A stretch of 64,000 nt of DNA from Erythrobacter longus (GTDB lineage: Bacteria > Pseudomonadota > Alphaproteobacteria > Sphingomonadales > Sphingomonadaceae), in the NCBI RefSeq assembly GCF_000715015.1, contig NZ_JMIW01000006.1, forward strand, positions 219,001 through 283,000, read 5' to 3'. The notes beneath the pieces are model-generated. The model was not told the DNA's origin and ran no database searches. It saw only the letters and a program-made list of their open reading frames with translations. The position numbers and the translations under genes are program-made. Below, in pieces: positions 37,463 to 46,551 of the stretch. Numbering within the stretch: the first letter of the stretch is position 1; every line of letters starts with the position of its first letter.

Positions 37463-37637
37463 AATGGTTTCCGGAGCAGAGATTATCAGGGGTTTCCGAC
37501 TTGCCAAGGGACCTCAGTTAGTTATCGGGCCGATGATGTAAAAATGCCACAACTTACGCTGCAGCGCAGCATTTGTGCAAAGTCGTGCTGCCTGGGAACA
37601 ATTTTGTTTCGAAAGTCCGCCAAAAATAGCGCGTAGG

Positions 37638-39653
37638 CTAAAGCCCTATGCGAATGCCAAGCCAGACGGTCCGAGGGACCCCAAGATCAATGTCACCGCC
37701 CGAATTGCGGGTCACAATCGTCTCGTCAAACACGTTTTCTGCTCGCGCGATGATTGACACTGCGTCGTTCAAAGGAACCTGCGCAAACAAGTTTAGCGTT
37801 GTCGCGGCTGGAAGGACGTCGGCTTCCTGATCATCCTCGAACTGCGAGCTGACGTGCCGAAGCGTTCCGGCAAGACGCACGCCCTGAGACGGCTCCCACG
37901 CGAGGGTCGCCGATGCCGAAAATTCGGGGGTTTGTGGTGGACGGTTCCCATCAAGCGCCACGGACGCACCCTCCCCATCGATCGTGGCATCTGTGTAGGC
38001 AAGCGATGCGTCGAGGCTTACCGCGCCAAATTGCAAGGCAAGCGCACCTTCAATTCCAGCAGCATCAATCGCGGGCAGGTTCTGGCGTTGGCGCAGATTG
38101 GGCTCAATCGTCACATTGGCAATGGCGTTCTTCACCTTGTTGTCGAACGCTGTGACGGAAAGCGCCACGCCGCGTGAGGGTTGCCAGTCAAAGCCTGCCT
38201 CAAACCCTTCGAGCCGTTCGTTCTCCAGCTCTGCATTGGCCTGCGTCACGACAGGGAAAACCACGAAAGGGCGGTAAAGCTCGTTCAATGTTGGCAAGCG
38301 AAGGCCGGTGTAAGCAGCCGCGCGCAAGGAAAGCCCGCGCGCTGCAGTGATGGTTCCGCCCGCCCTCCAGCTAACCGTCCAGTCGGAACGGTCAGGGGCC
38401 ACGGTTTCGCTGACCAGATTGCCATTGGCATCCACAGCGCGGAAAAATCCATCCTCGATCCGAGTGTGATCGGCCCGAAGTCCGCCGGTCAGCACAAGGG
38501 GTCCAATCGACCAATCATCCTCAAGGAATAGCCCAAGATTGCTGTTCACCCCGCCCGCTCGGCGGCTTTCGCGAAGGGCGCCGGTAAAGGCGCTAAATGC
38601 GTCTTCCTGAAGCTCTCCATCGCTGCGGCGATAATCCGCGCCGATGCGGACGTCGTGCCCCTCTGCCACAGGAGGGCGCAGTTCGAACTTACCGCCAAGC
38701 CCGGTGGAAGGCGTATTGCGCTGATCGAGCACGCGCGTGAAGCGGGTGGAACTGATGATGATATTGTCGAAATTGCGCGCCTGCACATAGCCAAGCACAT
38801 CAAACTGCCAGTCGCCTCTACCAACGATCCGCAAGCTTGCGTCCTGGCCCTGATGGTTTGAATCCGCACCCTCAAAGCGTAAGGTACGCCCGTCATCAAA
38901 AGCGCTCACACGCGCCTGAAGCTCTACATCTGGCGAAAGCGGGGCAACCGCGCGAAGACCCACTTGCCAGCTGTCGAATGCCGCCCGTGCGCTGGCCGGG
39001 ACGCGGCTGTCGTCGGGTGTCGTGAAGAAGCCGCGCCCCCGGTCCCAGCGCCCGCTCACCACCGCAAATCCACCACCAAGCTCCTGTGCCACGGCGCCCG
39101 TAAGCTCCGTTTCTTCGCGGTCATTGACCAGCAGGCTGGCCGCCGCATTGCCGATCGTTGCAGGTCCTGCGCTTTCCAACTCGATCGTTCCAGCGAGCGC
39201 GCCAGCGCCAAAGGGTCCAGAGCCCCCGCCGCGCGTCACCCGGATGTTTGACAGCGTATCAGGTGAAATCGACGATAGCGGGATGTAGCCAAAGAACGGA
39301 TCAGCAACCGGCACCCCGTCCAGCAATACCAGAGCGCGGCTCGTGGCATTTCCACCCAGCGCCCGCAATGTGACACCTTGGGCTGTCGGATTGGAAGAAC
39401 GGCTGTCGGAGCGGCGAAACTGCTGAAAACCGGCCACATTGGAAAGCACATCTTCGAGCCGTCCTGAGCCGGTAGAGACAATCGCCTCCCGGTCAATCTC
39501 GACGGTCGAATACACGATATTGGACAAGGCAGGCTCAAGCCCCTCACCCGTCACGACAATCTCGTCACCTTCCCCTTCGTCCTGCGCTAAGGCAGGAGAG
39601 GTGACACACAAAGCGAGGAGCGAGGCGGCGGTGAGCCGAAAGGGGGTCTTCAT
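37638..39653 (-). CDS. TonB-dependent receptor (vitamin/siderophore-receptor size)
   Basis: A 671-residue receptor beginning MKTPFRLTAASLLALCVTSPALAQ. It has IVVTGEGLEP as TonB-box region, a plug over about 45-150 (LRALGGNATSRALVLLDGVPVADPFFG), and a 22-strand-type barrel with YTGLRLPTLNELYRPF in the middle, a motif common in cobalamin, heme and siderophore receptors. The final residues LGIRIGL lack the usual terminal aromatic. The ATG at 39653 is chosen because everything upstream is hydrophilic and overlaps the divergent gene region. Ligand unknown. Confidence 0.91.
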   Translation of the reverse strand: MKTPFRLTAASLLALCVTSPALAQDEGEGDEIVVTGEGLEPALSNIVYSTVEIDREAIVSTGSGRLEDVLSNVAGFQQFRRSDSRSSNPTAQGVTLRALGGNATSRALVLLDGVPVADPFFGYIPLSSISPDTLSNIRVTRGGGSGPFGAGALAGTIELESAGPATIGNAAASLLVNDREETELTGAVAQELGGGFAVVSGRWDRGRGFFTTPDDSRVPASARAAFDSWQVGLRAVAPLSPDVELQARVSAFDDGRTLRFEGADSNHQGQDASLRIVGRGDWQFDVLGYVQARNFDNIIISSTRFTRVLDQRNTPSTGLGGKFELRPPVAEGHDVRIGADYRRSDGELQEDAFSAFTGALRESRRAGGVNSNLGLFLEDDWSIGPLVLTGGLRADHTRIEDGFFRAVDANGNLVSETVAPDRSDWTVSWRAGGTITAARGLSLRAAAYTGLRLPTLNELYRPFVVFPVVTQANAELENERLEGFEAGFDWQPSRGVALSVTAFDNKVKNAIANVTIEPNLRQRQNLPAIDAAGIEGALALQFGAVSLDASLAYTDATIDGEGASVALDGNRPPQTPEFSASATLAWEPSQGVRLAGTLRHVSSQFEDDQEADVLPAATTLNLFAQVPLNDAVSIIARAENVFDETIVTRNSGGDIDLGVPRTVWLGIRIGL

Positions 39654-39777
39654 GGTCGCAGCGCCTAGCCTCTTCGCACTCGCCTTCGCAAGCCAAAGTA
39701 AGTTGCTTTTTGCAATCATGACTCGCTTTTGCCCGCCCCATGTGCTTACCTTCACGTCAACTGGAGAGAAAATAGAT

Positions 39778-41289
39778 ATGCTGGCAACACCACCCGACTT
39801 CGACGTCCTCATCGTCGGTGCAGGCATTTCCGGGATTGGAATGGCCGCCCACATGCAGATGAAGGCGCCCAATCACACCTTTGCGATCATTGAACAACGC
39901 GAGAATCTGGGCGGGACCTGGGATTTGTTTCGCTATCCCGGCATTCGCTCGGACAGCGATATGCACACGTTGGGTTTTGATTTTGAACCGTGGCGTCATG
40001 AAAAAAGCATCGCGGATGCGCCTGCGATCCTCGAATATCTCAACAAAATCGTGGACGATCGCAAAATCCGTGACCGCATCCGCTTTGGCCACAAGGTTAT
40101 CTCTGCCAATTTTCGCAAAGACGAAGCGCGCTGGCACGTCGAGATGGAGCTATCCGATGGCTCGCGCACACATTTGACCGCCAACTTCCTTTATCTGGGC
40201 TCTGGCTATTATGACTATGATGAGCCGCATGATGCAGGCTTTGAATTGGGCGAATTTGAGGGCCAAGTGCTCCATCCGCAATTCTGGCCCAAAGACTTGG
40301 ATTACACCGGCAAAAAGGTTGTAGTCATTGGTTCTGGCGCAACGGCTGTCACCATTGTCCCATCAATGTCGGACAAAGCGGCCAAAGTCACCATGCTCCA
40401 ACGCACGCCAACATGGATGTTTGCGCGCCCTGCAAAAGACGGGGTTGCCAACTTCTTGCGCAAAATCCTGCCAGAACGGGTTGCCTATGCAATCACGCGG
40501 TTCAAGAACATCCGCTTTCAGGATTTCGCCTTCAAACGCGCCCGCGAAAATCCGGAAAAGGTCAAAGAAGCGCTTTATAAAGGCATCGAGAAGGCGCTTG
40601 GCCCGGACTACGACAAGGCCGCCTTCACCCCGCCTTACAATCCTTGGGAACAACGCCTCTGCCTCGTGCCCGATGATGACCTTTTCGAAGCGATGAAAGC
40701 GGGCAAGGCTGAGGTTGTTACTGACCATATCGAAGCGTTTGAGAAAAACGGCATTCGCCTCAAATCGGGCAAATTCCTTGAGGCAGACATTATCGTCACC
40801 GCAACCGGATTGAAGCTTGCTATCGCTGGTAAGATCGCGGTGAGTGTCAATGACGAGCCCGTCGATTTCTCCCAGCGTTATTACTACAAAGGCTGCATGT
40901 ATTCCGACCTTCCCAATTTGGCGGTTGTGTTTGGATATATCAATGCAAGCTGGACCCTACGCGCAGACATCAACTCCGATTATGTGTGCCGTGTCCTCAA
41001 TGAAATGAAAGCTAAGGGAGCCGATATCGTCAATCCGGCGATGACACCTGCGATCAAGGCGACGATCGAGGATGAGGACATCTTTGGGGATTATTCGAGC
41101 GGCTATCTTCTGCGTGCCAAAGACATCAATCCCAAGAACGCGAATGCATATCCATGGCGGCTTAATCAGGAGTATGTCCTCGACAAAAAGCGCATGGAAA
41201 GCGATCCGGTGGACGATGGCATCCTCGTGTTTTCGCGCGCTGGTGCCAATGCACGCGGCGCTGATGAACAGTTGGAGGCAGCGGAGTAA
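39778..41289 (+). CDS. Baeyer-Villiger-type flavin monooxygenase
   Basis: This 503-residue protein has an N-terminal FAD site (VGAGISGIG), GGTWDLFRYPGIRSDSDM, the exact BVMO fingerprint FEGQVLHPQFW (FxGxxxHxxxW), and a second nucleotide site VVVIGSGATAV for NADPH. The real start is taken as the ATG at 39778 with GGAGAG upstream; the open frame extends 339 nt further but covers the start of the divergent TonB receptor. Such enzymes insert oxygen into ketones; substrate unknown, with cyclic ketones or terpenoids possible given nearby catabolic genes. Confidence 0.93.
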   Translation: MLATPPDFDVLIVGAGISGIGMAAHMQMKAPNHTFAIIEQRENLGGTWDLFRYPGIRSDSDMHTLGFDFEPWRHEKSIADAPAILEYLNKIVDDRKIRDRIRFGHKVISANFRKDEARWHVEMELSDGSRTHLTANFLYLGSGYYDYDEPHDAGFELGEFEGQVLHPQFWPKDLDYTGKKVVVIGSGATAVTIVPSMSDKAAKVTMLQRTPTWMFARPAKDGVANFLRKILPERVAYAITRFKNIRFQDFAFKRARENPEKVKEALYKGIEKALGPDYDKAAFTPPYNPWEQRLCLVPDDDLFEAMKAGKAEVVTDHIEAFEKNGIRLKSGKFLEADIIVTATGLKLAIAGKIAVSVNDEPVDFSQRYYYKGCMYSDLPNLAVVFGYINASWTLRADINSDYVCRVLNEMKAKGADIVNPAMTPAIKATIEDEDIFGDYSSGYLLRAKDINPKNANAYPWRLNQEYVLDKKRMESDPVDDGILVFSRAGANARGADEQLEAAE

Positions 41290-41342
41290 CTCTGCTGCTT
41301 TAGGAATGGATTTCACGGGGCATTTCGCTTAGACGATATCCC

Positions 41343-42116
41343 ATGAGTTCCCCCAAAACCGTTCAAGAGAAAATCTGGACCGCAGGCCTTGTCATTATCG
41401 GTGATGAGATCCTGTCTGGTCGCACCCACGACAAGAACATCGGTCAAATCGCCACATGGCTTCAGGTGCAAGGCATTCGCCTGGCTGAGGTTCGCGTGGT
41501 GGCCGATGATGAAGACAAAATCGTTGCCGCGGTGAACGCACTTCGCGCCGAGAACGATTATCTCTTCACCACGGGCGGCATTGGCCCAACCCATGATGAC
41601 ATCACGGTCGATGCGGTCGCAAAAGCCCTTGGCGTGGACGTCGTGATCCACCCGGAGGCGCGCTCCATTCTTGAAGGCTATTACGAGGGGCGCGGCGGGC
41701 TCAATGAAGGCCGCCTTCGCATGGCGCGTGTACCCGATGGCGCAGAGCTTATCCGCAATAAGAAATCAGGCGCCCCCGGCATTCGCCACGGCAACATCTT
41801 TGTCATGGCAGGCGTCCCGCATATCGCGGCAGGCATGCTTGATGCCCTCACCGGAGAGCTCGAAGGCGGCGCGCCTTTGCTGTCCGAGACGGTTGGCTGC
41901 TGGACCGCTGAAAGCGAGATCGCAGACCTGCTGCGCGAAGTCGAAGAAGCGCATGAAGGGTGTCAGATCGGCTCCTACCCCTTCTTCCGCGAGGGGCGCG
42001 TAGGCGCAAACTTTGTGGTCCGCTCCACCGATGCAGAAACGGTGAAAAGCGCGGTCGACAGCCTTACCGACGGGCTCGCGACCAACGGATTGGACTTTAC
42101 CCCCGGCGGTATTTAG
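41343..42116 (+). CDS. MoaB/CinA-type molybdopterin-binding-fold protein
   Basis: The 257-residue protein starts with VIIGDEILSGRTHDKN and has LFTTGGIGPTHDD, the signature of the MoaB/Mog/CinA-N fold. The C-terminal CinA deamidase domain is absent, so it is a short stand-alone form, as in many alphaproteobacteria, where it is often annotated as competence/damage-inducible protein A. The activity may be pyrophosphatase on ADP-ribose or nicotinamide mononucleotide recycling; this is not proven here. It follows the monooxygenase by 53 nt. Confidence 0.88.
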   Translation: MSSPKTVQEKIWTAGLVIIGDEILSGRTHDKNIGQIATWLQVQGIRLAEVRVVADDEDKIVAAVNALRAENDYLFTTGGIGPTHDDITVDAVAKALGVDVVIHPEARSILEGYYEGRGGLNEGRLRMARVPDGAELIRNKKSGAPGIRHGNIFVMAGVPHIAAGMLDALTGELEGGAPLLSETVGCWTAESEIADLLREVEEAHEGCQIGSYPFFREGRVGANFVVRSTDAETVKSAVDSLTDGLATNGLDFTPGGI

Positions 42117-42152
42117 CGCGCCAATTGAAGAGCCTGGAATTCAGGAACACGA

Positions 42153-43550
42153 TTAAGCGACCTGCACATGGACCTGCGCCAATTCGGACGCTGCAATCAC
42201 ATCCATGGGCCGCAAGATCAGCGTCTCACGGTCATGGCCTGCCGCAATGCTCAGCACATCGCCTGCGCACACCGTGATCGGCTCAGGGAACGCGTGCAGC
42301 ACCTGCAGCCAGCCACCATCGGTATAGCCATCGGGATGATTGTCGAAGGTGATCCCTTGCGCCAGATCGACGTGCATCCATTGCACAATGCCTGTGGCCA
42401 CACCGTCTTTGGTAATCTCTATGCGAAGCTCGCGAAGTGCGCTGCCATGTTTGGGTTTGGTGAGGTCGAGATGCACCAACTCCACATCGGGTGACAGGCG
42501 CTTCCAAGCTGTCATTGTACCGTGGATCGGCAATTTCGCAGGCCCCAATGCACCAAAGCGCGAGACATCAAATCCCGACACCTCATCAACAAAGACATAA
42601 TCGTCCAGAACCGGGCTTTCGACCAGGCACCCAATCGCCGAGGCTGCGCGCGGGATCACAATCACATCGCGCGTTAGCAAACGCTCGTACGCATCTTCAA
42701 ATGTGTCGAGAACGCTTTCAGCCAGAAGATCGCTCGACAGGATTTCGGAGACGAGAATATCGGCGCGCGCCTCTAAATGGGTGCCCACTTCCAATTGGCC
42801 CGACGGCGCAGTGTGGACCGCAATCTGGTCTGCCAATCCATTGTCAGCGATAATCGCGCGGGCCGCATCAGCGATCACCGGGCTCATTTCGCAAGCCGTA
42901 ATCGTCTTAGCCCCCGCGCGCGCGGCCATCATGGAAAGCAGCCCGCTCCCCGTCCCGATGTCGAGCACATGTGCATCTGGCCCTGCCTCATCAATCGCGG
43001 CCACAATCGCTGCTTCAAACGCATCATTGCGGCGTGTATCGTTGAGCATCGGGATATGCCAGAACGGCACCAGCTCTGCGCGAAGGCGGCGGATTTGATG
43101 CTCAATCGTGATGTTTGCAGGGTCCAGGCTCAATGCGCGGGCAAATTGCCCCAATGCCTCTTCCTTGCGCCCCGCATTGGACAACATCACGCCCAGATTG
43201 CTTGCCGCGACCGGATTGTCCGGGTCCGACGCGCAGCTTGCCTCAAGCGCCGTGATCGCCTTGTCCATGCGACCTGTGCGGCTGTAGATCAGCCCCTTTT
43301 CGTGGTGAGCAATCGCATGGTCTGGCACGATTGCCAGCAGCGCATCCCATTGCTCCATCGCCTCGTCATTCGCGCCGCACTGGCCCAGAATGCCTGCAAG
43401 GATCGGCAGCACATCGACCACCCTATACCCCCGCGCAATCACTTCGCGGTACCGCGTCTCGGCAGCGGCCAGATTGCCTGCCTTCTGAAGCTCCATCGCC
43501 TCTTCAAGCAGAGTGCGCGTCTCGGTGATGGTATCGGGGGCGTCTGGCAT
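42153..43550 (-). CDS. TPR protein with protein-arginine-methyltransferase-like domain
   Basis: The 465-residue protein has about three N-terminal TPR units (about 10-145), then MLND and RRNDAFEAAI, motif I VLDIGTGSGLLSMMAA (195-210) with E221 ending the next strand, and VSEILSSDLLAES (268-280). In that last segment E269 and E278 are nine residues apart, as in the double-E loop that holds the substrate guanidinium in PRMTs. Later QWMHVDL and GGWLQVLHAF resemble the PRMT barrel, with GGW where eukaryotic enzymes have THW. A TPR-plus-PRMT arrangement recalls PRMT9. The start ATG has AAGGAAACTGT upstream. Activity and substrate are unknown; a general methyltransferase is the alternative. Confidence 0.8.
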   Translation of the reverse strand: MPDAPDTITETRTLLEEAMELQKAGNLAAAETRYREVIARGYRVVDVLPILAGILGQCGANDEAMEQWDALLAIVPDHAIAHHEKGLIYSRTGRMDKAITALEASCASDPDNPVAASNLGVMLSNAGRKEEALGQFARALSLDPANITIEHQIRRLRAELVPFWHIPMLNDTRRNDAFEAAIVAAIDEAGPDAHVLDIGTGSGLLSMMAARAGAKTITACEMSPVIADAARAIIADNGLADQIAVHTAPSGQLEVGTHLEARADILVSEILSSDLLAESVLDTFEDAYERLLTRDVIVIPRAASAIGCLVESPVLDDYVFVDEVSGFDVSRFGALGPAKLPIHGTMTAWKRLSPDVELVHLDLTKPKHGSALRELRIEITKDGVATGIVQWMHVDLAQGITFDNHPDGYTDGGWLQVLHAFPEPITVCAGDVLSIAAGHDRETLILRPMDVIAASELAQVHVQVA

Positions 43551-43718
43551 ACAGTTTCCTTAATCGTGCTGTTATCTCAGTGCCCCTGAGTAAGCTTGTT
43601 AAGGATAAGGAAGCTCTTGCGCTGACTAAGGGTTTTTCGCAGGCGGGTTCATGGGACCAATGGCCCGGGATTGGGGACTGTGATAGGCGAGCTTCGCAAG
43701 ATATTAGTGAGGGATCAT

Positions 43719-44156
43719 ATGACAACCATCGAAGGGCCCAATGACACAGCACGCGGCCTCTTTTCCGATCTGCCGGGCGTATTGCTAAACCATCGTATCT
43801 GGGTAGGCCTTCTCGCCATCCTGATTTGTGCAGGCACATGGACAGTGGACCTGATGGATCTGGTTTATAACTGCCCCTATTGCCGCGCCCAACGCACGGT
43901 GATTGGCTTGCTTGGCCTGCTGCTTCTGATGCCCAATCTGCGCTTCTGGCTCGTCCGCTATCTCTCCGCCGTTTTCGCCGTGTTCGGCCTTGGTGTCGCA
44001 GTGCGCCAGCACTTTGGCGGATGGGCGGCGATGAACCGGGGTGAATTTGAATGGGGCGAGATGTGGTTCATCAACCCGTGGCTTTTGTCCGGCTGCGCGA
44101 TCTTCATCATCACTGCGCTGGTGCTTTTGATCTGGTCAGAGCGCGCGAAGGATTAA
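43719..44156 (+). CDS. Small DsbB-like membrane protein
   Basis: Starting at the ATG at 43719 (GTGAGGG upstream), the 145-residue protein has four hydrophobic segments. After the first it carries NCPYCRAQR, matching the DsbB quinone-side signature CxxCxxQR. Full-length DsbB has a second periplasmic cysteine pair in the next loop; here only one further cysteine is present, inside the last membrane segment. It could be a reduced DsbB-type oxidase or a protein that only kept the scaffold. Confidence 0.7.
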   Translation: MTTIEGPNDTARGLFSDLPGVLLNHRIWVGLLAILICAGTWTVDLMDLVYNCPYCRAQRTVIGLLGLLLLMPNLRFWLVRYLSAVFAVFGLGVAVRQHFGGWAAMNRGEFEWGEMWFINPWLLSGCAIFIITALVLLIWSERAKD

Positions 44157-44178
44157 ATGTGAGGCAAAGCGACAACGA

Positions 44179-44218
44179 AAAAAGGGGCCAGAAGCAGTAA
44201 CGCTTCCGGCCCCTTTTT
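44179..44218. terminator. Bidirectional terminator between DsbB-like gene and rplA
   Basis: AAAAAGGGGCCAGAAGC and GCTTCCGGCCCCTTTTT pair with one mismatch across a 6-nt loop. T-runs on both strands fit the two convergent genes. Confidence 0.88.
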
Positions 44219-44235
44219 GATGTTTCTACCGAAGT

Positions 44236-44260
44236 GAGCAAGCGAAGCCTTCGCTTGCTC
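44236..44260 (-). terminator. Second hairpin downstream of rplA
   Basis: GAGCAAGCGAA, loop GCC, perfect 11-bp complement. No T-run follows on either strand, so it may protect the 3' end of the ribosomal-protein message more than stop transcription. Confidence 0.45.
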
Positions 44261-44283
44261 TACCGCTTCGCAGCTTGAGCGCG

Positions 44284-44976
44284 TTACGCGCCTTCTACCT
44301 CGCTCAGGTCAACCTTGAGGCCCGGACCCATGGTCGAGGTCAGCGATACCTTCTGGACGTACTTGCCTTTGGCGCCTGTTGGCTTGGCTTTGACAATCGC
44401 CTGCGTCAGCGCTTCGAAGTTTGCCTTCAAAGCTGCGTCATCAAACGACAGCTTGCCGATGCCAGAGTGGATGATGCCCATCTTCTCAACGCGGAACTCA
44501 ACCTGGCCGCCCTTGGCGTCCTTCACGGCTTGCTCAACGTTCGGAGTGACAGTGCCAAGCTTCGGGTTTGGCATCAGGCCCTTTGGACCAAGCACTTTAC
44601 CCAAGCGGCCAACAACGCCCATCATGTCAGGGGTTGCGATCACGCGGTCGTAATCAAGGTTGCCGTTCTGCATGTCTTCCATGAGGTCTTCAGCGCCAAC
44701 CTTGTCAGCGCCAGCAGCGGTTGCCTTGTCAGCGTTCTCGCCGCGTGCAAACACAGCAACCTTCACGTCTTTACCCGTGCCCGATGGAAGCGAGACCATG
44801 CCGCGAACCATTTGGTCAGCGTGGCGCGGATCAACGCCAAGGTTCATCGCAAGCTCAACAGTTTCGTCAAACTTCGCCTTGTGCGCGCGAAGCGTCGCGA
44901 TGGCTTCGTCCACGGTGTAGAGCTTTTCATTGTCGAGCTCAGCAACGGTTTTTTGCTTTTTCGTCAGTTTCGCCAT
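44284..44976 (-). CDS. rplA: 50S ribosomal protein L1
   Basis: The 230-residue protein shows the L1 signatures [28 protein letters not shown] and [16 protein letters not shown]. It binds 23S rRNA at the L1 stalk, and in many bacteria it represses its own operon by binding the message. It follows rplK by four bases and is the last gene before the double hairpin at 44179-44260. Confidence 0.98.
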   Translation of the reverse strand: MAKLTKKQKTVAELDNEKLYTVDEAIATLRAHKAKFDETVELAMNLGVDPRHADQMVRGMVSLPSGTGKDVKVAVFARGENADKATAAGADKVGAEDLMEDMQNGNLDYDRVIATPDMMGVVGRLGKVLGPKGLMPNPKLGTVTPNVEQAVKDAKGGQVEFRVEKMGIIHSGIGKLSFDDAALKANFEALTQAIVKAKPTGAKGKYVQKVSLTSTMGPGLKVDLSEVEGA

Positions 44977-44980
44977 GGTC

Positions 44981-45409
44981 TTAGCCCTCCACCTCGAGGC
45001 CCATCGCGCGTGCGGAGCCTTCGATGATCTTTACAGCAGCGTCGATGTCGTTCGCGTTGAGGTCTTTCATTTTGACTTCCGCGATTTCAGCGAGCTGTGC
45101 ACGAGTGATTTTGCCAACCTTGTTCTTGTTCGGCTCACCAGAACCCGATTTGATCTTCGCAGCCTTCTTGAGAAGGAAGGAAGCAGGCGGGGTTTTGGTG
45201 GTGAAGGTGAACGAGCGGTCTGCATAAACCGTGATCGTGGTGGGGATCGGGGCGTTCTTCTCAAGGTCCTGTGTGGCAGCGTTAAACGCCTTACAGAATT
45301 CCATGATGTTGACGCCGCGCTGACCCAGAGCCGGGCCGATTGGCGGGCTCGGGTTTGCAGTACCAGCTGGCACTTGCAGCTTGATATAGCCTTCGATTTT
45401 CTTGGCCAC
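44981..45409 (-). CDS. rplK: 50S ribosomal protein L11
   Basis: The 142-residue protein begins at a GTG with a strong AGGAGG site. Signatures are [27 protein letters not shown]-type N-terminal domain and the C-terminal rRNA-binding domain with [11 protein letters not shown]-like [12 protein letters not shown]. It forms the stalk base where elongation factors and RelA act. Co-transcribed with rplA. Confidence 0.98.
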   Translation of the reverse strand: MAKKIEGYIKLQVPAGTANPSPPIGPALGQRGVNIMEFCKAFNAATQDLEKNAPIPTTITVYADRSFTFTTKTPPASFLLKKAAKIKSGSGEPNKNKVGKITRAQLAEIAEVKMKDLNANDIDAAVKIIEGSARAMGLEVEG

Positions 45410-45771
45410 TATGGGCCTCCTTTCGCACTGTCTCCGTCACTGTTCCCAGCGATGGATCATGTTAAGCGGTCAAGCAGCTGTCCGATCAGACGGCCTCCCG
45501 CATGGATTCGCGTTCATTGAACACGAGCGCGTTCCACTAGCGTTTCAGGGCGCATATGCAAGCAAAAAAGCCGGTAGCGCCCGCCTGAGTTTGACACACT
45601 TGACACACTGTCCAGGAACCAAAAACCTTACCCTCGAAAGACAGCCCACAAGTGCCCACAAGAATGGCGGAGCAAAAAACAGCTGGCACAATGTTCATGC
45701 GGCAGCCCCTATCGAACATTGGGCAAAGTAGGAAAATGGCCAAGCGACCCGATTTCAGAAGCCAGGATTAC
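45410..45771. other. Intergenic region between rplK and the zinc-ribbon gene (362 bp)
   Basis: It must hold the promoter of rplK-rplA (minus strand). A direct repeat TTGACACAC occurs at 45591-45599 and 45600-45608. A run of six A (45565-45570) gives T6 on the minus strand after a poor, bulged GC-rich stem, so a weak terminator of the nusG unit is possible. Small open frames here have no recognisable features or ribosome sites. Confidence 0.5.
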
Positions 45772-45957
45772 CTAAAGCTCGCCTCGCTCATACGAAGGAG
45801 TTTTCATCCCCTTGGTCCGGCTGGTGAGGTGGTATTGGTGGCACAGCTCGCATTTGTAGGCGCGCAAGGTAACGTCCGCGCGCGCCGCGACCTCTTCGGC
45901 GGCTGCGCGCGTGGCAAAGCGTTTCTTGCGATTGCAGATGCGGGGGCTGGTCTTCAC
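45772..45957 (-). CDS. Small zinc-ribbon-like protein between nusG and rplK
   Basis: The 61-residue basic protein (GTG start, GGGGG upstream) has RICNRKKRFATRAAAE followed by YKCELCHQYHLTSR. The CxxC plus histidine, with the earlier cysteine at position 8, could hold one zinc ion, and the pattern of a basic N-terminus and a C-terminal CxxCxxYHLT segment recurs in small proteins of several phyla. It lies 20 nt downstream of nusG in the same orientation. Function unknown; its position in a transcription/translation operon suggests an RNA- or ribosome-linked role. Confidence 0.75.
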   Translation of the reverse strand: MKTSPRICNRKKRFATRAAAEEVAARADVTLRAYKCELCHQYHLTSRTKGMKTPSYERGEL

Positions 45958-45977
45958 CGTATGCCCCCAAGCAGCGA

Positions 45978-46514
45978 TTACTTGACCAGTTCGACCTGTT
46001 CAAAGTCGAGCTCAACCGGGGTTGCGCGGCCAAAGATCGAAACGCTGACCTTGACCTTGGCTTTGTCGAAATCGAGCTCTTCGACCACGCCATTGAAGCT
46101 TGCAAACGGTCCGTCGAGCACTTTGACCTGATCGCCGATTTCATAATCGACGCTGATCTCTTGCTTGGGCGCTGCTTTCGCTTCTTCAACGCCGCCAAAG
46201 TAACGGGCCGCTTCACGCTCGCTGATCGGTTGCGGCTTGTTGTTATTGCCAAGAAAGCCGGTAACTTTCGGCGTATTTTTCACAAGGTGATAAATGTCAT
46301 CGTTCATGCGCAATTTTGCGAGCACATAGCCCGGCATAAACTTGCGCTCGACCTGGACCTTCTTGCCGCGCTTTACCTCGGTCACGGTTTCGGTCGGGAC
46401 TTCGATTTCCTCAACGCCTTCGGTAAGGCCAAGACGATCAGCTTCCGCAAGGATCGCCTCTTTCACCTTGTTTTCAAAACCGGAGTAGGCGTGGATGATA
46501 TACCAACGAGACAT
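45978..46514 (-). CDS. nusG: Transcription termination/antitermination protein NusG
   Basis: The 178-residue protein has the NGN domain (WYIIHAYSGFENKVKEAI, RKFMPGYVLAKLRMND, VTGFLGNNNKPQPIS) and a C-terminal KOW domain (GDQVKVLDGPFASFNGVVEELD). It binds RNA polymerase and couples it to Rho or the ribosome. It follows secE by 37 nt, the usual order. Confidence 0.98.
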   Translation of the reverse strand: MSRWYIIHAYSGFENKVKEAILAEADRLGLTEGVEEIEVPTETVTEVKRGKKVQVERKFMPGYVLAKLRMNDDIYHLVKNTPKVTGFLGNNNKPQPISEREAARYFGGVEEAKAAPKQEISVDYEIGDQVKVLDGPFASFNGVVEELDFDKAKVKVSVSIFGRATPVELDFEQVELVK

Positions 46515-46551
46515 GAAAAATGTGTCCTTGAAAAGTGCTTGTGCGCCTGAA

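Noticed and set aside
39439-39777. Upstream extension of the monooxygenase reading frame
   Set aside because: It overlaps the start and signal peptide of the divergent TonB receptor, is rich in Ser and Pro, and precedes a well-placed ribosome site and ATG at 39778.
45537-45743. Cysteine-rich 68-codon frame on the minus strand
   Set aside because: No clear ribosome site, no recognisable pattern, and it runs across the likely rplK promoter.
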